From positions 744,001 through 808,000 of the forward strand of contig JAUIAH010000001.1 in NCBI GenBank assembly GCA_030425385.1: a DNA stretch of 64,000 nucleotides. Direction: 5' to 3'. The translations under genes were made by a program, and so were the position numbers. This document shows, piece after piece, positions 45,636 to 54,538 of this stretch. The notes beneath the pieces are model-generated. The model was given only the letters and a program-made list of their open reading frames with translations. It did no database searches and was not told the DNA's origin. The first letter of the stretch is position 1. Each line of letters starts with the position of its first letter. The stretch comes from Verrucomicrobiia bacterium (GTDB taxonomy: Bacteria > Verrucomicrobiota > Verrucomicrobiia > Verrucomicrobiales > DEV007).

Positions 45636-46304
45636 ATGAAGCGTCCGACGATCTCTCTCCTCATGACCACCATTGGCTGGCTCTTGACGGGTTGCTTTGC
45701 CCAAGAGCAGACGGCGGCGCCTCCGAAATCTTCTGTCAAAGACGTGAAACCTGTGAAAGTCGACGTGAAAGAAGGACTGGAAGTGGCGACCCTAGGAGCT
45801 GGGTGCTTCTGGTGTATTGAAGCGGTGTTAGAGCAAATCGAAGGCGTTGAAAGCGCCGTGTCCGGGTACGCGGGCGGGCACACGGAGAATCCCACCTATA
45901 AAGACATTTGCCGTGGCGATACCATGCATGCCGAAGTGGTCCAGGTGACTTTCGATCCCAAGAAGATCAGCTACGACAAGATTCTCTACTATTTCTGGAA
46001 ATCTCATGATCCCACCACGCTGAATCGCCAGGGCAACGACGTTGGCACGCAATACCGGTCAGTGATCTTCTATCACAATGACGAGCAGAAGGCCCAAGCG
46101 GAAGCCCAGAAGAAGAAGGTTGATGAATCAGGCGCCTTTGATGATCCGGTGGTGACTGAGATTTCGCCAGCGCCGAAGTTCTATAAGGCTGAGGAATACC
46201 ACCAAGACTACTATCGTTTGAACAAGAACAATCCGGCTGGGAATGTCGGCTATTGTCGGTTCGTGATTGCTCCGAAACTCGATAAATTAGGGTTGGACAA
46301 ATAA
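45636..46304 (+). CDS. msrA: Peptide methionine sulfoxide reductase MsrA, lipoprotein form
   Basis: A 222-residue protein with a lipoprotein-like signal (about 1-20, LLTGCFAQ) followed by a Pro/Lys/Val linker and the MsrA domain from about residue 45. The active site is GAGCFWCIEAV, with the catalytic Cys first, and the family elements SGYAGGHTENPTY, TMHAEVVQV, NDVGTQYRS and AEEYHQDYY are present. It repairs methionine-S-sulfoxide in oxidised envelope proteins. The ATG at 45636 matches the signal. It follows the regulator by 49 bp but is not obviously part of the metal operon. Confidence 0.95.
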   Translation: MKRPTISLLMTTIGWLLTGCFAQEQTAAPPKSSVKDVKPVKVDVKEGLEVATLGAGCFWCIEAVLEQIEGVESAVSGYAGGHTENPTYKDICRGDTMHAEVVQVTFDPKKISYDKILYYFWKSHDPTTLNRQGNDVGTQYRSVIFYHNDEQKAQAEAQKKKVDESGAFDDPVVTEISPAPKFYKAEEYHQDYYRLNKNNPAGNVGYCRFVIAPKLDKLGLDK

Positions 46305-46377
46305 CGGACGAAAGTCACACGGAATTTGGAGACGAACGCTTGCGTTGGAATGCTTTCTGCTTAATCGAGGAAGTATC

Positions 46378-46713
46378 ATGTCGAACCAGATGAATCAGGG
46401 AACCTTGGGCCGGCGGCGTGTCCGTTTTGAAGTGGAAGCAGAGCCTGGAAGCCAGGTGGCGGTGGCGGGTAACTTCAACCGCTGGGATCCGCAAGTGCAT
46501 GTCTTGCGCGAAACGAAACGGGCCGGTCACTTCGAGCGCTGCGTGTATCTGCAACCCGGCGAGTATCAATATAAGTTTGTCATTGATGGAGATTGGAGTG
46601 CCGACCCCAACTGCCCACACTTCGCGGCGAATGAGTTTGGAACGCTCAATAGCGTGCTGCGTGTTCAGAAATCGCCATCCAAGCGCGCCTCTGGCACCCA
46701 AGCATCCGCATAG
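46378..46713 (+). CDS. Glycogen-binding domain protein (CBM48-like)
   Basis: A 111-residue protein consisting almost wholly of a CBM48/AMPK-beta-type domain, with SQVAVAGNFNRWDPQVH and GEYQYKFVIDGDWSADPNCPHFAANEFGT. Such domains bind glycogen or starch. A strong ribosome site (GAGGAA) precedes the ATG. Its 3' end overlaps the convergent gene at 46665-47477 by 49 bp. A link to glgA (48584) is plausible. It might regulate or target an enzyme of glycogen metabolism. Confidence 0.82.
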   Translation: MSNQMNQGTLGRRRVRFEVEAEPGSQVAVAGNFNRWDPQVHVLRETKRAGHFERCVYLQPGEYQYKFVIDGDWSADPNCPHFAANEFGTLNSVLRVQKSPSKRASGTQASA

Positions 46714-47477
46714 CTAATCTCTCGGTCCTCAATAAACCAACCCACCTGCTTCAGCGCGGCAATGTCTACCAGCTGAGCAGATAGTGTTCGGCGTAGTGTG
46801 AGGATCATGGGCGTGCGAATGGCTCCTTTCGTATGGCGGGCAAGGGTTTGGAATTGAGGATGAAAGCGATCTATGCGAGCCGCGAGTGAGGTCGTTTCAT
46901 TTGGAAAGGTTAATTGATATTGCGTGGCTTCCGGGTCGGGGGTGGCAAAGAGACGAAACCACATCGTTGAGCCAGGTGGTGTCTCCATGAAGGCGCCGAG
47001 ATCCATGGGGCTATAGCCGACGTGTGATTCCCAATCGACCCGATACTTGCCATTGCGGGCTTCGATCACGAGCGGGATGGTGCGGGTGTCAGGGTAGGTG
47101 GCCGCAGCGAGATAGAGCGGATGGGTCCGGGTGATGGCATCCAGTTTCGCCACCACTTTTACTCCAGAAGGGCGAAGTGATTGATACGGATGGCGCTGAT
47201 GATAGTCAAGCATGAGGAAGCGGACGGCCTTTGGGCGTCGTGCGACTGCCAGGCGATCTTCAAGCGTGGGTGCTTGCAAGTAGTGACGCACCGTGGCGCG
47301 TATGGCTTCCGAGATCTCTGCAGGAGATTGGGCAGTCCCGTGGGGCGGTATTTCTGGCGGAGCCATCACCGCTGCGGTCGTCGTTGTGGAAGATGTCCCA
47401 TGGTGACTCAATTGCCACACGCTCCCAACCGCACTTAGCACTAGCAAAGTGCCTCCAATGATCGGACTAACAGTCAT
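46665..47477 (-). CDS. Membrane-anchored protein with the unknown periplasmic domain shared with the 57.0-58.7 kb gene
   Basis: A 270-residue protein with one N-terminal membrane helix (about 6-24), a Ser/Thr/Pro linker and a soluble domain from about 55. The domain contains VDWESHVGYSPMDLGAF and TMWFRLFATPDP, followed by a strand ending PNETT. The same landmarks (VDWEVAVGYQPMEWQKW, TTYFRLTLQP, RLIYPGE) occur in the protein at 57018-58655, so both carry one unknown domain. It overlaps the PEP-CTERM gene upstream by 4 bp (ATGA), so they are cotranscribed. Confidence 0.65.
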   Translation of the reverse strand: MTVSPIIGGTLLVLSAVGSVWQLSHHGTSSTTTTAAVMAPPEIPPHGTAQSPAEISEAIRATVRHYLQAPTLEDRLAVARRPKAVRFLMLDYHQRHPYQSLRPSGVKVVAKLDAITRTHPLYLAAATYPDTRTIPLVIEARNGKYRVDWESHVGYSPMDLGAFMETPPGSTMWFRLFATPDPEATQYQLTFPNETTSLAARIDRFHPQFQTLARHTKGAIRTPMILTLRRTLSAQLVDIAALKQVGWFIEDREISYADAWVPEARLDGDF

Positions 47478-48463
47478 GTCAAGGGGCGCCGGCGCCGAGT
47501 CGTCAACCAGAGTTGCGCTATGAGAAAGAGGATTCCCGTTGACGGCTCTGGAACAATTGTGAAGCCAAAGTCCGTGAGCATGCCCTTCTCAATATCCGAA
47601 AGGGTGCGGGTCTGTGGTCCCAATGAAATAGAATGTGACATGATATGGTCTTCGAACGGTTTGAAGTCCGTATCCAGGTGACTCACGCTACTACCGGGTG
47701 AGAATGTGGTGGGGGTGTAGAGACCCACGAGATTGCCTCCGTTGGCAGCCACGGCGTTGGCACCGCTAAAGAACAATCCATCAGTAGGCGCAGCACCTCC
47801 CACGCTATTGGCATTCCAATTGGTAAGGTCGATGTGATATCCTGTGTCATCAATCACCGGATTGCCTGCAGCATCCACGACAAAGTCGTCGAAGACCGTC
47901 CACACCCCGCCGTTCGCCCCACCTCCGGCCGTAGACTCATTCTCAGTGAAACCCCAGCCATCGGTACCATCGGCCTCGATTCCAGAGACGAATCCCACTG
48001 CATGAAGCAATTCATGAGTAGCGATGGCTTTGAAGTCCAACGCATCCGAAGCCACGTCATCGTCGAGATCCCAGTTCCACCCAAAGTTTACGGTGATCTG
48101 CCCATCAGCGTTGGCCCCATTCCGGTCCGTACCAGAAAGGATCTTCTCTCCTACCACGCCGCGCAGGTAGCCCCGAAAGCTGGTCGACGTCGAGAAGGAC
48201 GACCCAGCGTAGGCGAGTGTGCCAGATCCCGAATCATCCAGAGAAAAGGCATCAATCGTGACCGTCGCAGTGGCGGCGAAGAGACTTCCAAGAGAGCTGG
48301 CCGCGTTCTCCAGGGATGCCCGTCGAGCGGCCCCTTCCGTGGGATCATTGAAGCCCACGGTTCCCGTACCATAGTCGAAGAGAAACGTCACCGCTCCAGA
48401 GGCGGGCAGCGCTAGGATGGCAACGGCCAGAATGGCGACAAGGACAAAGCAGAAATGTCTCAT
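47474..48463 (-). CDS. PEP-CTERM protein with metzincin-like HExxHxxGF motif
   Basis: A 329-residue protein with a signal peptide (about 1-25). The metalloprotease-like motif is HELLHAVGF in the middle, followed by a conserved SVSHLDTDFKPFEDHIMS that may carry the Met-turn. The C-terminus has the sorting signal VPEPSTG, a hydrophobic segment and an Arg cluster (RRRR), which is the PEP-CTERM tripartite signal processed by an exosortase. It therefore belongs to the secreted, exopolysaccharide-associated set. The ATG at 48463 fits the signal. Confidence 0.85.
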   Translation of the reverse strand: MRHFCFVLVAILAVAILALPASGAVTFLFDYGTGTVGFNDPTEGAARRASLENAASSLGSLFAATATVTIDAFSLDDSGSGTLAYAGSSFSTSTSFRGYLRGVVGEKILSGTDRNGANADGQITVNFGWNWDLDDDVASDALDFKAIATHELLHAVGFVSGIEADGTDGWGFTENESTAGGGANGGVWTVFDDFVVDAAGNPVIDDTGYHIDLTNWNANSVGGAAPTDGLFFSGANAVAANGGNLVGLYTPTTFSPGSSVSHLDTDFKPFEDHIMSHSISLGPQTRTLSDIEKGMLTDFGFTIVPEPSTGILFLIAQLWLTTRRRRPLT

Positions 48464-48477
48464 GGTCACCAGCATCA

Positions 48478-48510
48478 TTTCAAGAAATTCAATATTTTCA
48501 AGAAATATAA
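48478..48510 (+). promoter_or_regulatory. AT-rich promoter region of glgA with direct repeats
   Basis: TTTCAAGAAAT occurs twice, at 48478-48488 and 48495-48505, 17 bp apart (same face of the helix within two turns). A perfect TATAAT follows at 48505-48510. The region is far more AT-rich than its surroundings. The leader to the ATG at 48584 would be about 65 bases. No canonical -35 is present, which would fit activator dependence. Confidence 0.5.
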
Positions 48511-48583
48511 TATATGGAGTCCAGAATCATTGGCGTCGAGCGCTATTGCAAAGGGCGACGGTGGTAGGCATGCTGGGGAGAAC

Positions 48584-50092
48584 ATGGACAATCCGCGGAT
48601 CCTCGTCGTCACCCCGGAGATCACCTATTTGCCCCGTGGCATGGGCAATCTCGCCCAGCGAATGACCGCCAAAGCCGGTGGATTGGCGGATGTTTCTGCC
48701 TCGCTCGTGGCGGCGCTCTTCGAAATGGGTGCCGACGTTCACGTGGCGCTTCCCAATTACCGCCGGATGTTCCACATGGACGTCTTCAACTTGGTGTCTC
48801 AGGAGCTCCGTCTCTACCACAAGAAGCTCCCGGCGGACCGCATTCACCTGGCGGAGGACCGGATCTTCTATTACCGCGACCAGGTCTACAGTTCATACGA
48901 AGAGGACAACACCCGGATCGCCCTGATCTTCCAACGTGAGATCATCAATAACATCATCCCGCGGGTGCAGCCGGATCTCATCCATTGCAATGACTGGATG
49001 ACCGGGCTCATCCCCGCCCTGGCACGCCGTCTGGAAATCCCCTGCCTCTTCACCGTCCACAACATTCACACCGAACTGGTCACCCTTGAGCAGGTCGAGG
49101 ACATCGGCATCGATGCAGCGGAATTCTGGGAAGGGCTTTATTATACCCAACCGCCCGGATCCTACGAAGCGGCGCGCCATGACGTCCCGGTGGACCTGCT
49201 CGCCAGTGGCATCTTTGCCTCCCACTATATCAACTCAGTAAGTCCCAGCTTCCTTTACGAGGTCGCCGAAGGTCGCCACCCTTTCGTACCAGATCCCGTG
49301 CGCTGGGAGATGGCAAACAAGCTCTACGCGGGCTGCGCCCATGGCATCCTCAACGCACCAGACATCTCCTTTGATCCCAGCTCGGATCCTGCTCTTGCAC
49401 AACACTACGACGCGGAAACCCACGCGGAAGGGAAACGTGCTAACAAAGCAGAATTTCAGCAACGTATGGGGCTTCATGCCGATCCCGATGCGCCTCTCTT
49501 CTACTGGCCTTCGCGATTAGATCCCATGCAGAAAGGCTGCGAGTTGCTCACCGATATCCTCTTTCAACTGGTCAGCGACTATGATGACGCCAGGCTCCAG
49601 ATCGCCGTCGTCGCCAATGGGCAACACGCGATCTACTTTCATGACATTGTCAGAATGCATGACCTCGCCGGGCGTGTCTCCATTGCTGATTTCGACGAGG
49701 ACTTATCGCGCCTCGGATATGCGGGTGCAGACTTCATGCTCATGCCCTCGCGCTTTGAACCCTGTGGGCTCCCGCAAATGGTCAGCATTCTCTATGGAAC
49801 CTTGCCCATCGTCCACGCGACTGGCGGCCTGCGGGACACCATCAGCCCGCTCGATTGGGGCAAAGGAGAAGGCAACGGCTTCGCCTTCGACTACTATGGA
49901 ACCGAAGGCTTCCGCTGGGCGATCGATCAAGCCATGCACTTCTACCGGCTCCCTCCTGAGCGCCGGGCCAAGGAGATCCAGCGTGTTATGATCCAAGGCG
50001 CCGAGCGCTTCAACCATGCTGCGACAGCCAGAGACTACTTCAACGTCTATGAGAGGATGCTCAGACGACCACTCATGACCGCCGTCGGCTAG
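48584..50092 (+). CDS. glgA: Glycogen synthase (GT5)
   Basis: A 502-residue GT5 enzyme. The N-terminal ADP-glucose-binding motif is KAGGLADVSASLVAAL; the C-terminal half has the SRFEPCGLPQM loop and TGGLRDTI. It elongates alpha-1,4-glucan from ADP-glucose. The open frame extends upstream to 48455 with an odd KFNIFKKYNI segment, but that part is AT-rich promoter DNA. The CBM48 protein at 46378 is the only other glycogen-related gene nearby. Confidence 0.93.
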   Translation: MDNPRILVVTPEITYLPRGMGNLAQRMTAKAGGLADVSASLVAALFEMGADVHVALPNYRRMFHMDVFNLVSQELRLYHKKLPADRIHLAEDRIFYYRDQVYSSYEEDNTRIALIFQREIINNIIPRVQPDLIHCNDWMTGLIPALARRLEIPCLFTVHNIHTELVTLEQVEDIGIDAAEFWEGLYYTQPPGSYEAARHDVPVDLLASGIFASHYINSVSPSFLYEVAEGRHPFVPDPVRWEMANKLYAGCAHGILNAPDISFDPSSDPALAQHYDAETHAEGKRANKAEFQQRMGLHADPDAPLFYWPSRLDPMQKGCELLTDILFQLVSDYDDARLQIAVVANGQHAIYFHDIVRMHDLAGRVSIADFDEDLSRLGYAGADFMLMPSRFEPCGLPQMVSILYGTLPIVHATGGLRDTISPLDWGKGEGNGFAFDYYGTEGFRWAIDQAMHFYRLPPERRAKEIQRVMIQGAERFNHAATARDYFNVYERMLRRPLMTAVG

Positions 50093-50125
50093 TTAGGCCA
50101 GCAGAGACTCCAGATGATGCCCCTC

Positions 50126-50222
50126 TCTGAATAATAGACACGCCTTCTATCAAATTAAGGTTGACGGAGCGCCCTGTCTAATTAAAAGACGCGTCTTCTA
50201 TTAGAATCGAGGTTGACGGAGG
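50126..50222 (+). repeat. Two imperfect direct repeats (REP-like) before the RAYT gene
   Basis: The copies lie at about 50126-50171 and 50175-50222 and share AGAC...TCTTCTAT-like cores and the end GGTTGACGGAG. In the second copy the core AAGACGCGTCTT (50187-50198) is a perfect palindrome. The first has ATAGA/TCTAT inverted arms. Their position directly upstream of a REP-associated tyrosine transposase suggests they are its target or substrate repeats. Confidence 0.6.
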
Positions 50223-50242
50223 AGCAGGGAAGGGCTAGCCAA

Positions 50243-50258
50243 GGGGATGGCTATCCCC
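50243..50258 (+). promoter_or_regulatory. Hairpin over the RAYT start codon
   Basis: GGGGAT (50243-50248) and ATCCCC (50253-50258) form a perfect 6-bp stem with the loop GGCT. The ATG of the transposase gene is at 50247-50249, inside this hairpin, so translation initiation could be blocked unless the stem melts. Confidence 0.5.
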
Positions 50259-51287
50259 CGACGTTTCCAGATGCTTGCCGATGGCGGGCAATGCTTCCAT
50301 GTAATTTCCAGAATCAATGGGCGGCATTTCCTGTTGGATGAGGAGGCGAAGGAGCGGTTTGCGACGCTGCTGCGGAAGGTGGAGCGCTTTGCCAATGTCA
50401 CCGTGGTGACGTGGACGATGCTGGATAATCACCTGCATTTGGTGCTGCAGGTGCCGGAGACGATTGGGGTGGATGAGCTACCGGAGGAGGAGTTCTGGGC
50501 GCGGTTGAGTGCGCTGTATTCGCGGGAGGAGATGGATGCGATTCGGGCGCGGATCGCGTCGTTTTATGAACTGAATGGGGGGGCGACGGCGGTGGTGCAG
50601 GAGAAGGCATATCGGCAGGATTTCGTGAACCGGATGCATGATCTTTCGGAGTTTATGAAGACGCTTATGCAGCGGTTCACGGTGTGGTTCAACAAGCGTT
50701 ATGAGCGGGTGGGGCGGCTTTGGGAGCAGCGTTTTAAGAGCGTGGTGATTGAGGGTGGTTGGGATGCGTTGATGACGGTGGCGGGGTATGTGGATCTGAA
50801 CGCGGTGCGGGCGGGGATGGTGGAGGATCCGAAGGATTATCGGTGGTGTGGGTATGCGGAGGCGGTGGCGGGGAAACAGGCGGCGCGTCGTGGGTTGGGC
50901 TTTCTGATGCAGGAGGAGGCGTTGCGCGAGGGGCGGGCGATTCCGAATTGGCGTGTGGTGGGGCGGGAGTATCGGCGGGTGTTGTTTGGGATGGGCGAGG
51001 CGCAGGTGACGGCTTCTGGAGAGGTGGTGCGGAAGGGGGCGTCTGCGGAAGCGGTGGCGGCGGTGCGTGAGGCAGGTGGGGCGTTGTCGTTGGCGGCGCT
51101 GTTGCGGTGTCGGGTGCGTTATTTCACAGATGGGGTGGTGATAGGGTCGAAAGGGTTTGTGGATGCGTTCTTTGAGGCGAAGCGGGAATACTTCGGGCCG
51201 AAGCGGAAGGATGGAGGACGGAAGATGCGTGGCGGGGATTGGGGAGAGTTGCGGTCGCTGCGCGACCTGCGGGAACGGTTGGAGTGA
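50247..51287 (+). CDS. REP-associated tyrosine transposase (RAYT), Y1_Tnp family
   Basis: A 346-residue protein. The N-terminus has the family start FHVISRINGRHFLLDEEAKERF, and the HUH motif is HLHLVLQ (residues about 67-73). A catalytic-Tyr region, FNKRYERVGRLWEQRFKS, ends the core. The rest of the protein (about 200-346) is a C-terminal extension that is not typical of IS200. RAYT proteins cut and copy short REP-like hairpins. Base composition is more G-rich than its neighbours, consistent with lateral origin. Flanking repeats support the call. Confidence 0.88.
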   Translation: MAIPRRFQMLADGGQCFHVISRINGRHFLLDEEAKERFATLLRKVERFANVTVVTWTMLDNHLHLVLQVPETIGVDELPEEEFWARLSALYSREEMDAIRARIASFYELNGGATAVVQEKAYRQDFVNRMHDLSEFMKTLMQRFTVWFNKRYERVGRLWEQRFKSVVIEGGWDALMTVAGYVDLNAVRAGMVEDPKDYRWCGYAEAVAGKQAARRGLGFLMQEEALREGRAIPNWRVVGREYRRVLFGMGEAQVTASGEVVRKGASAEAVAAVREAGGALSLAALLRCRVRYFTDGVVIGSKGFVDAFFEAKREYFGPKRKDGGRKMRGGDWGELRSLRDLRERLE

Positions 51288-51292
51288 TAGGG

Positions 51293-51418
51293 CGCCTCGA
51301 ATGAATCCGAATCGAATGGGGGCGAGAGGGGGAGCGTGAGGAAGGCAACAAGAAGAGGAAAGGCTTCATCTCATCTCCACCTGAAGGAGAGCTTCCTTCT
51401 CTCACGAATTTCGAGGCG
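51293..51418. repeat. Inverted repeats downstream of RAYT
   Basis: CGCCTCGAA (51293-51301) and TTCGAGGCG (51410-51418) are perfect inverted arms bracketing the 3' flank of the RAYT gene. Between them, GAAGGA and TCCTTC (about 51383-51399) form a small hairpin. These could be the other end of a mobilised unit or REP-type hairpins. No target-site duplication was found by eye. Confidence 0.4.
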
Positions 51419-51444
51419 TGTGTATGTGTTCTCATCCAATCAAT

Positions 51445-54020
51445 TCATGGCTTTGCTTCGCCATCAGATTTCTCAACGGAAACGCAGTGATAAAGCTTAT
51501 AGGTTGTCTCGATAGTCACCTCTTTGCTGCCAAATCGCTTATCACCGCCAAAGGGCAATCGGAAACCGCCCTCCTCAATCTGCGAAACCGTTTGATAGGT
51601 AGGTCCACTTATGATTGCGGTACACTCGGTCTGCAATTCGATATCAGTCGATAGAGAATGCGTGGTGAACACGGGAGATTGAGCACGATTCTCGTTGAGT
51701 ACGAGAGGCACTTCTTTCCCTCGAGCATCGGTCCCTAGCCCCATTATGGGCTGACCAAAGTCCAAGAAGCCATCGAACTCAGAAATCGTTGATTGAATGG
51801 TCAGCCTAATAGCGTCACTCTTCGATAACTCAGACTCGGTAAGCTCCGAGCGGACCACCACGCCCACGTTCCGCGCTGAAAGTGCGTCGGGTGCATCGGA
51901 ACCACTGGGAACGAAGGGTGATCGCCAAATGCCGATTCCCGCTCTTGAATGCGCGGTGGGTCATACGCTGTCGGATAGATCATTTCTCGAATCGCCTCCA
52001 CCTTTGCCACGCCCTCAGATTTCGACACGACGCGACCCATGTTGAGAAGGTCAATGCCTTGTTGCGAATCAATCTGATCAAGAAATGCGCGAAATTGCGT
52101 ATTGGTTAGAATGGGCGGTAGTCGTGAGAACTCGTCAGCGTGATCAAGTGGGACCGAGAGAATGTGATGGCTTAGGGCAACGTATTCGCCATCGGGAAAG
52201 GCTGCTGGCTCTGCTAGCTTTGGGAGCTCAACTCGACGTGCGGAGCATTCGATGGTAAGCTCTGGTAGATCGCGCTTGGTATACTCTTCTCCAAACGCTG
52301 TTGCCTGCTCTAGGACTTCGGCAGGCGCGATCAACGCGCCAATTTGATGAGTCCAATGCTCCCCGCCTATCTCCATGTTTGATCGACGCTCAAGAAAGAT
52401 GGGGTGCCATTGTTCATTCTCGAGTATCGGCAGCTTCGTGCCCTCTAAGTACAAAGGCGTGCCGCGGTTGACAAAGGCAGCCAAAGCCGTTTGCTCAAAC
52501 TCAGCTTCGACCACCACATCGTCATCCTTCAGAATTGGACGTAGCTTAAACTGGAATCCGGCCCTGCCATTCTTATGATTCTTAGGAAGTCGAGGTATGT
52601 AACACCACGCTTCAGCATGAAAGGCAGGCTTCGTTGCTTGATCACTACCCATATTCCCTTCGCCTCCGACAAACGATCCTTTCGCTCCCGCCGGAATGAT
52701 CGGTGGCTCATATCTCGTTGGGTGGAGAAAGTCTTGACCGCTCTCAAACCGCGTCCATTGCCCAATCCGCGATACGAATATCCCATCGATAAGAAACCGC
52801 TTGGCACCGCTCGCCGACAGGGAATAGATGGCGGCTTCAATCTCCACATAATTGCTATCAATTCCAGTTTCAAGCTTTGAAAGGGTGGCAAATGGTAATG
52901 GTGAAGGCTCAACGGGAGCTGGCTCTTGGGCCCCGAGACGAAGGTAGCTGAGCGCAACGGTCGCCAGCAGTGCCACGCCAAAGGAAGTGCGTTTGGCCAT
53001 CTGACGTAATGGAGCAATAGGGGTCTCTACGCTGAGTCGGCGCACGCGGACCAAGATCTGGGGTGGTCCAAAGATACCGACTGCCTCACGAAGACTCGGT
53101 ACCTGATACTTCAGCGCAAACTGCGCTAACATGGATTGATAAACGGACACTCCGGGACCTTCCTCCGCTGCCTGCCGATCACACAATTCCTCCAAGGCAC
53201 CATCATGAACGCGCCGCACGATCCATATCAACGGGTGAAACCAAAGGAGCACGGCAGTCCAATGCATCCACTCCTTGCGCCGAAGATCGCCATGCGCAAG
53301 ATGATACAATTCGTGGAGCAGGACGGTTCTGAGCTCGCCTTCTTGCGAGGGTAGCGTGAGCTCTTGGGGAAGAACAATCACGATCGCATTCGTACGAGTA
53401 CTGACATAGCAGAAAGGAGATAATGGCCTATCAATCACCTTCGCCGTGGGAAGACGTGAGAGACCCACCTGTGCCGCCAGAGCGCGAAGCAATTCTTGGA
53501 TGGCACCGGGAGGTGCTGCTAATTGGCTTTCTAAGGTTCGCTTACGACAGCGCGAATGGTGCGATCCTAGCAAGAATAGCGCGGCTCCAAGAGCATAAAC
53601 GGTCAGAACGATCCAGGGCCCTTGAGCATGCCATCTTATCGGTGAATCAAATCGGGAGTGATCGGTAGAAGCCTTGTGATACGAAGAGAGATCTACTCGT
53701 TCGGAGGCCTTTGAAAAGTGATCACGAATTGGATCCGAAACCCATTCCACACGTTGAGAGCCGGTTCTTTCGTGCGGTAGAATGGATGCTCCTGATTCGC
53801 TATCGTGATTGATAGGCAGAATCTTTAGGGGAATCTCCATTGGCAACAACACCATTAGGCCGAGGAGAAGCAACGCTGAACCTGCGCCAAGTTCGCAAAT
53901 CAAGATACGCCAACGCGGGTTGGCACGGAGCAGGAGGCCGACTATTGCTAGTATCAATGCGAGGATGAAAGTTTCTCGCAGAAGCACATTCACGAAGGCT
54001 TGAAAGGTGCTAGCACTCAT
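51445..54020 (-). pseudogene. BlaR1/M56-family membrane peptidase, frameshifted near 51,900
   Basis: The reading frame from ATG 54020 encodes a protein with N-terminal membrane helices (about 14-35 and 41-62), a further helix near 130 and an M56 peptidase domain with HELYHLAHGDLRRK (HExxH) and the following WFHPLIWI helix. A long extracytoplasmic region follows. This frame stops at 51801 after an implausible tail (GTWAWWSARSLPS). A second frame in the same region, from about 51900 to a stop at 51445, continues the protein sensibly (SGSDAPDALSARNVGVVV and on to VSVEKSDGEAKP). A one-base deletion, or two-base insertion, or a sequencing error near 51,900 explains both. It is cotranscribed with blaI (6 bp apart). 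Confidence 0.8.
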
Positions 54021-54026
54021 CCACGA

Positions 54027-54401
54027 TTACTGGTTCTTCCTCGACTTGGCCAGTTGTTCCAGTTCTCGGATCTGTGCGGGGGTCAATTTCTCTTCCTGGA
54101 GAAGTTGAGCAATCAAGCCAAAGCGAGATCCGCCGGCAAATACCGAGGCCAGACGGTCTGTCAGGCTGCGCCGGACGACACTGGCCTTCTTTGCCGGTCG
54201 ATAATAATAAGCCTTTCCTACAAGTTCCCGTTCCAGATAACCCCTGTCCACCAGGACGCGTAGCACCGAACGCAAGGTCGCGTTCTCGATGTCATGTTCC
54301 AATGCTTCCTGAATCTCAGAAGGTTTGCGCGGATTCTTTGTCCACAACACAGACAGGATCTCAAGCTCCACGTTGTTGAGTTCGGGAAAACGGAACTTCA
54401 T
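54027..54401 (-). CDS. blaI: BlaI/MecI-family repressor
   Basis: A 124-residue winged-helix repressor. The start LNNVELEILSVLWTKNPRKPSEI and the ENATLRSVLRVLVDRGYLERE segment match the BlaI/MecI family. Such repressors are cleaved or inactivated when the partner BlaR1 peptidase senses its ligand. The ATG at 54401 lies directly beside a nested palindromic operator (54402-54462), implying autoregulation. It is cotranscribed with the downstream M56 gene. Confidence 0.92.
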   Translation of the reverse strand: MKFRFPELNNVELEILSVLWTKNPRKPSEIQEALEHDIENATLRSVLRVLVDRGYLERELVGKAYYYRPAKKASVVRRSLTDRLASVFAGGSRFGLIAQLLQEEKLTPAQIRELEQLAKSRKNQ

Positions 54402-54462
54402 ACCTGTGAACTTTTCACACATCAGTGGCGCCCGCAATTGAATGTGTGAAAAGTTCACAGGT
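54402..54462. promoter_or_regulatory. Nested operator between blaI and the vWA gene
   Basis: The arms 54402-54422 and 54442-54462 are perfect 21-bp inverted copies, separated by 19 bp. Each arm is itself a TGTGAA-N3-TTCACA palindrome (54405-54419 and 54445-54459), so two identical operators are arranged symmetrically. The left operator touches the blaI start codon. It would bind two repressor dimers and can control both blaI and the divergent vWA gene (GTG at 54539). Confidence 0.85.
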
Positions 54463-54538
54463 GCTTTGTCCAAGAAGGAGCCGCTTCGCTCTGCGGTGCA
54501 GGCTTGCGCCCATTGTAGGGCCACGATAGGGGAAATGC

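Noticed and set aside
48455-48583. N-terminal extension of glgA by 43 codons
   Set aside because: It runs through the AT-rich promoter with TATAAT, and the GT5 domain starts normally at the ATG at 48584.
50126-50222. A short CRISPR array
   Set aside because: Only two imperfect repeats with almost no spacer and no cas genes; they fit REP-like elements of the adjacent RAYT gene.
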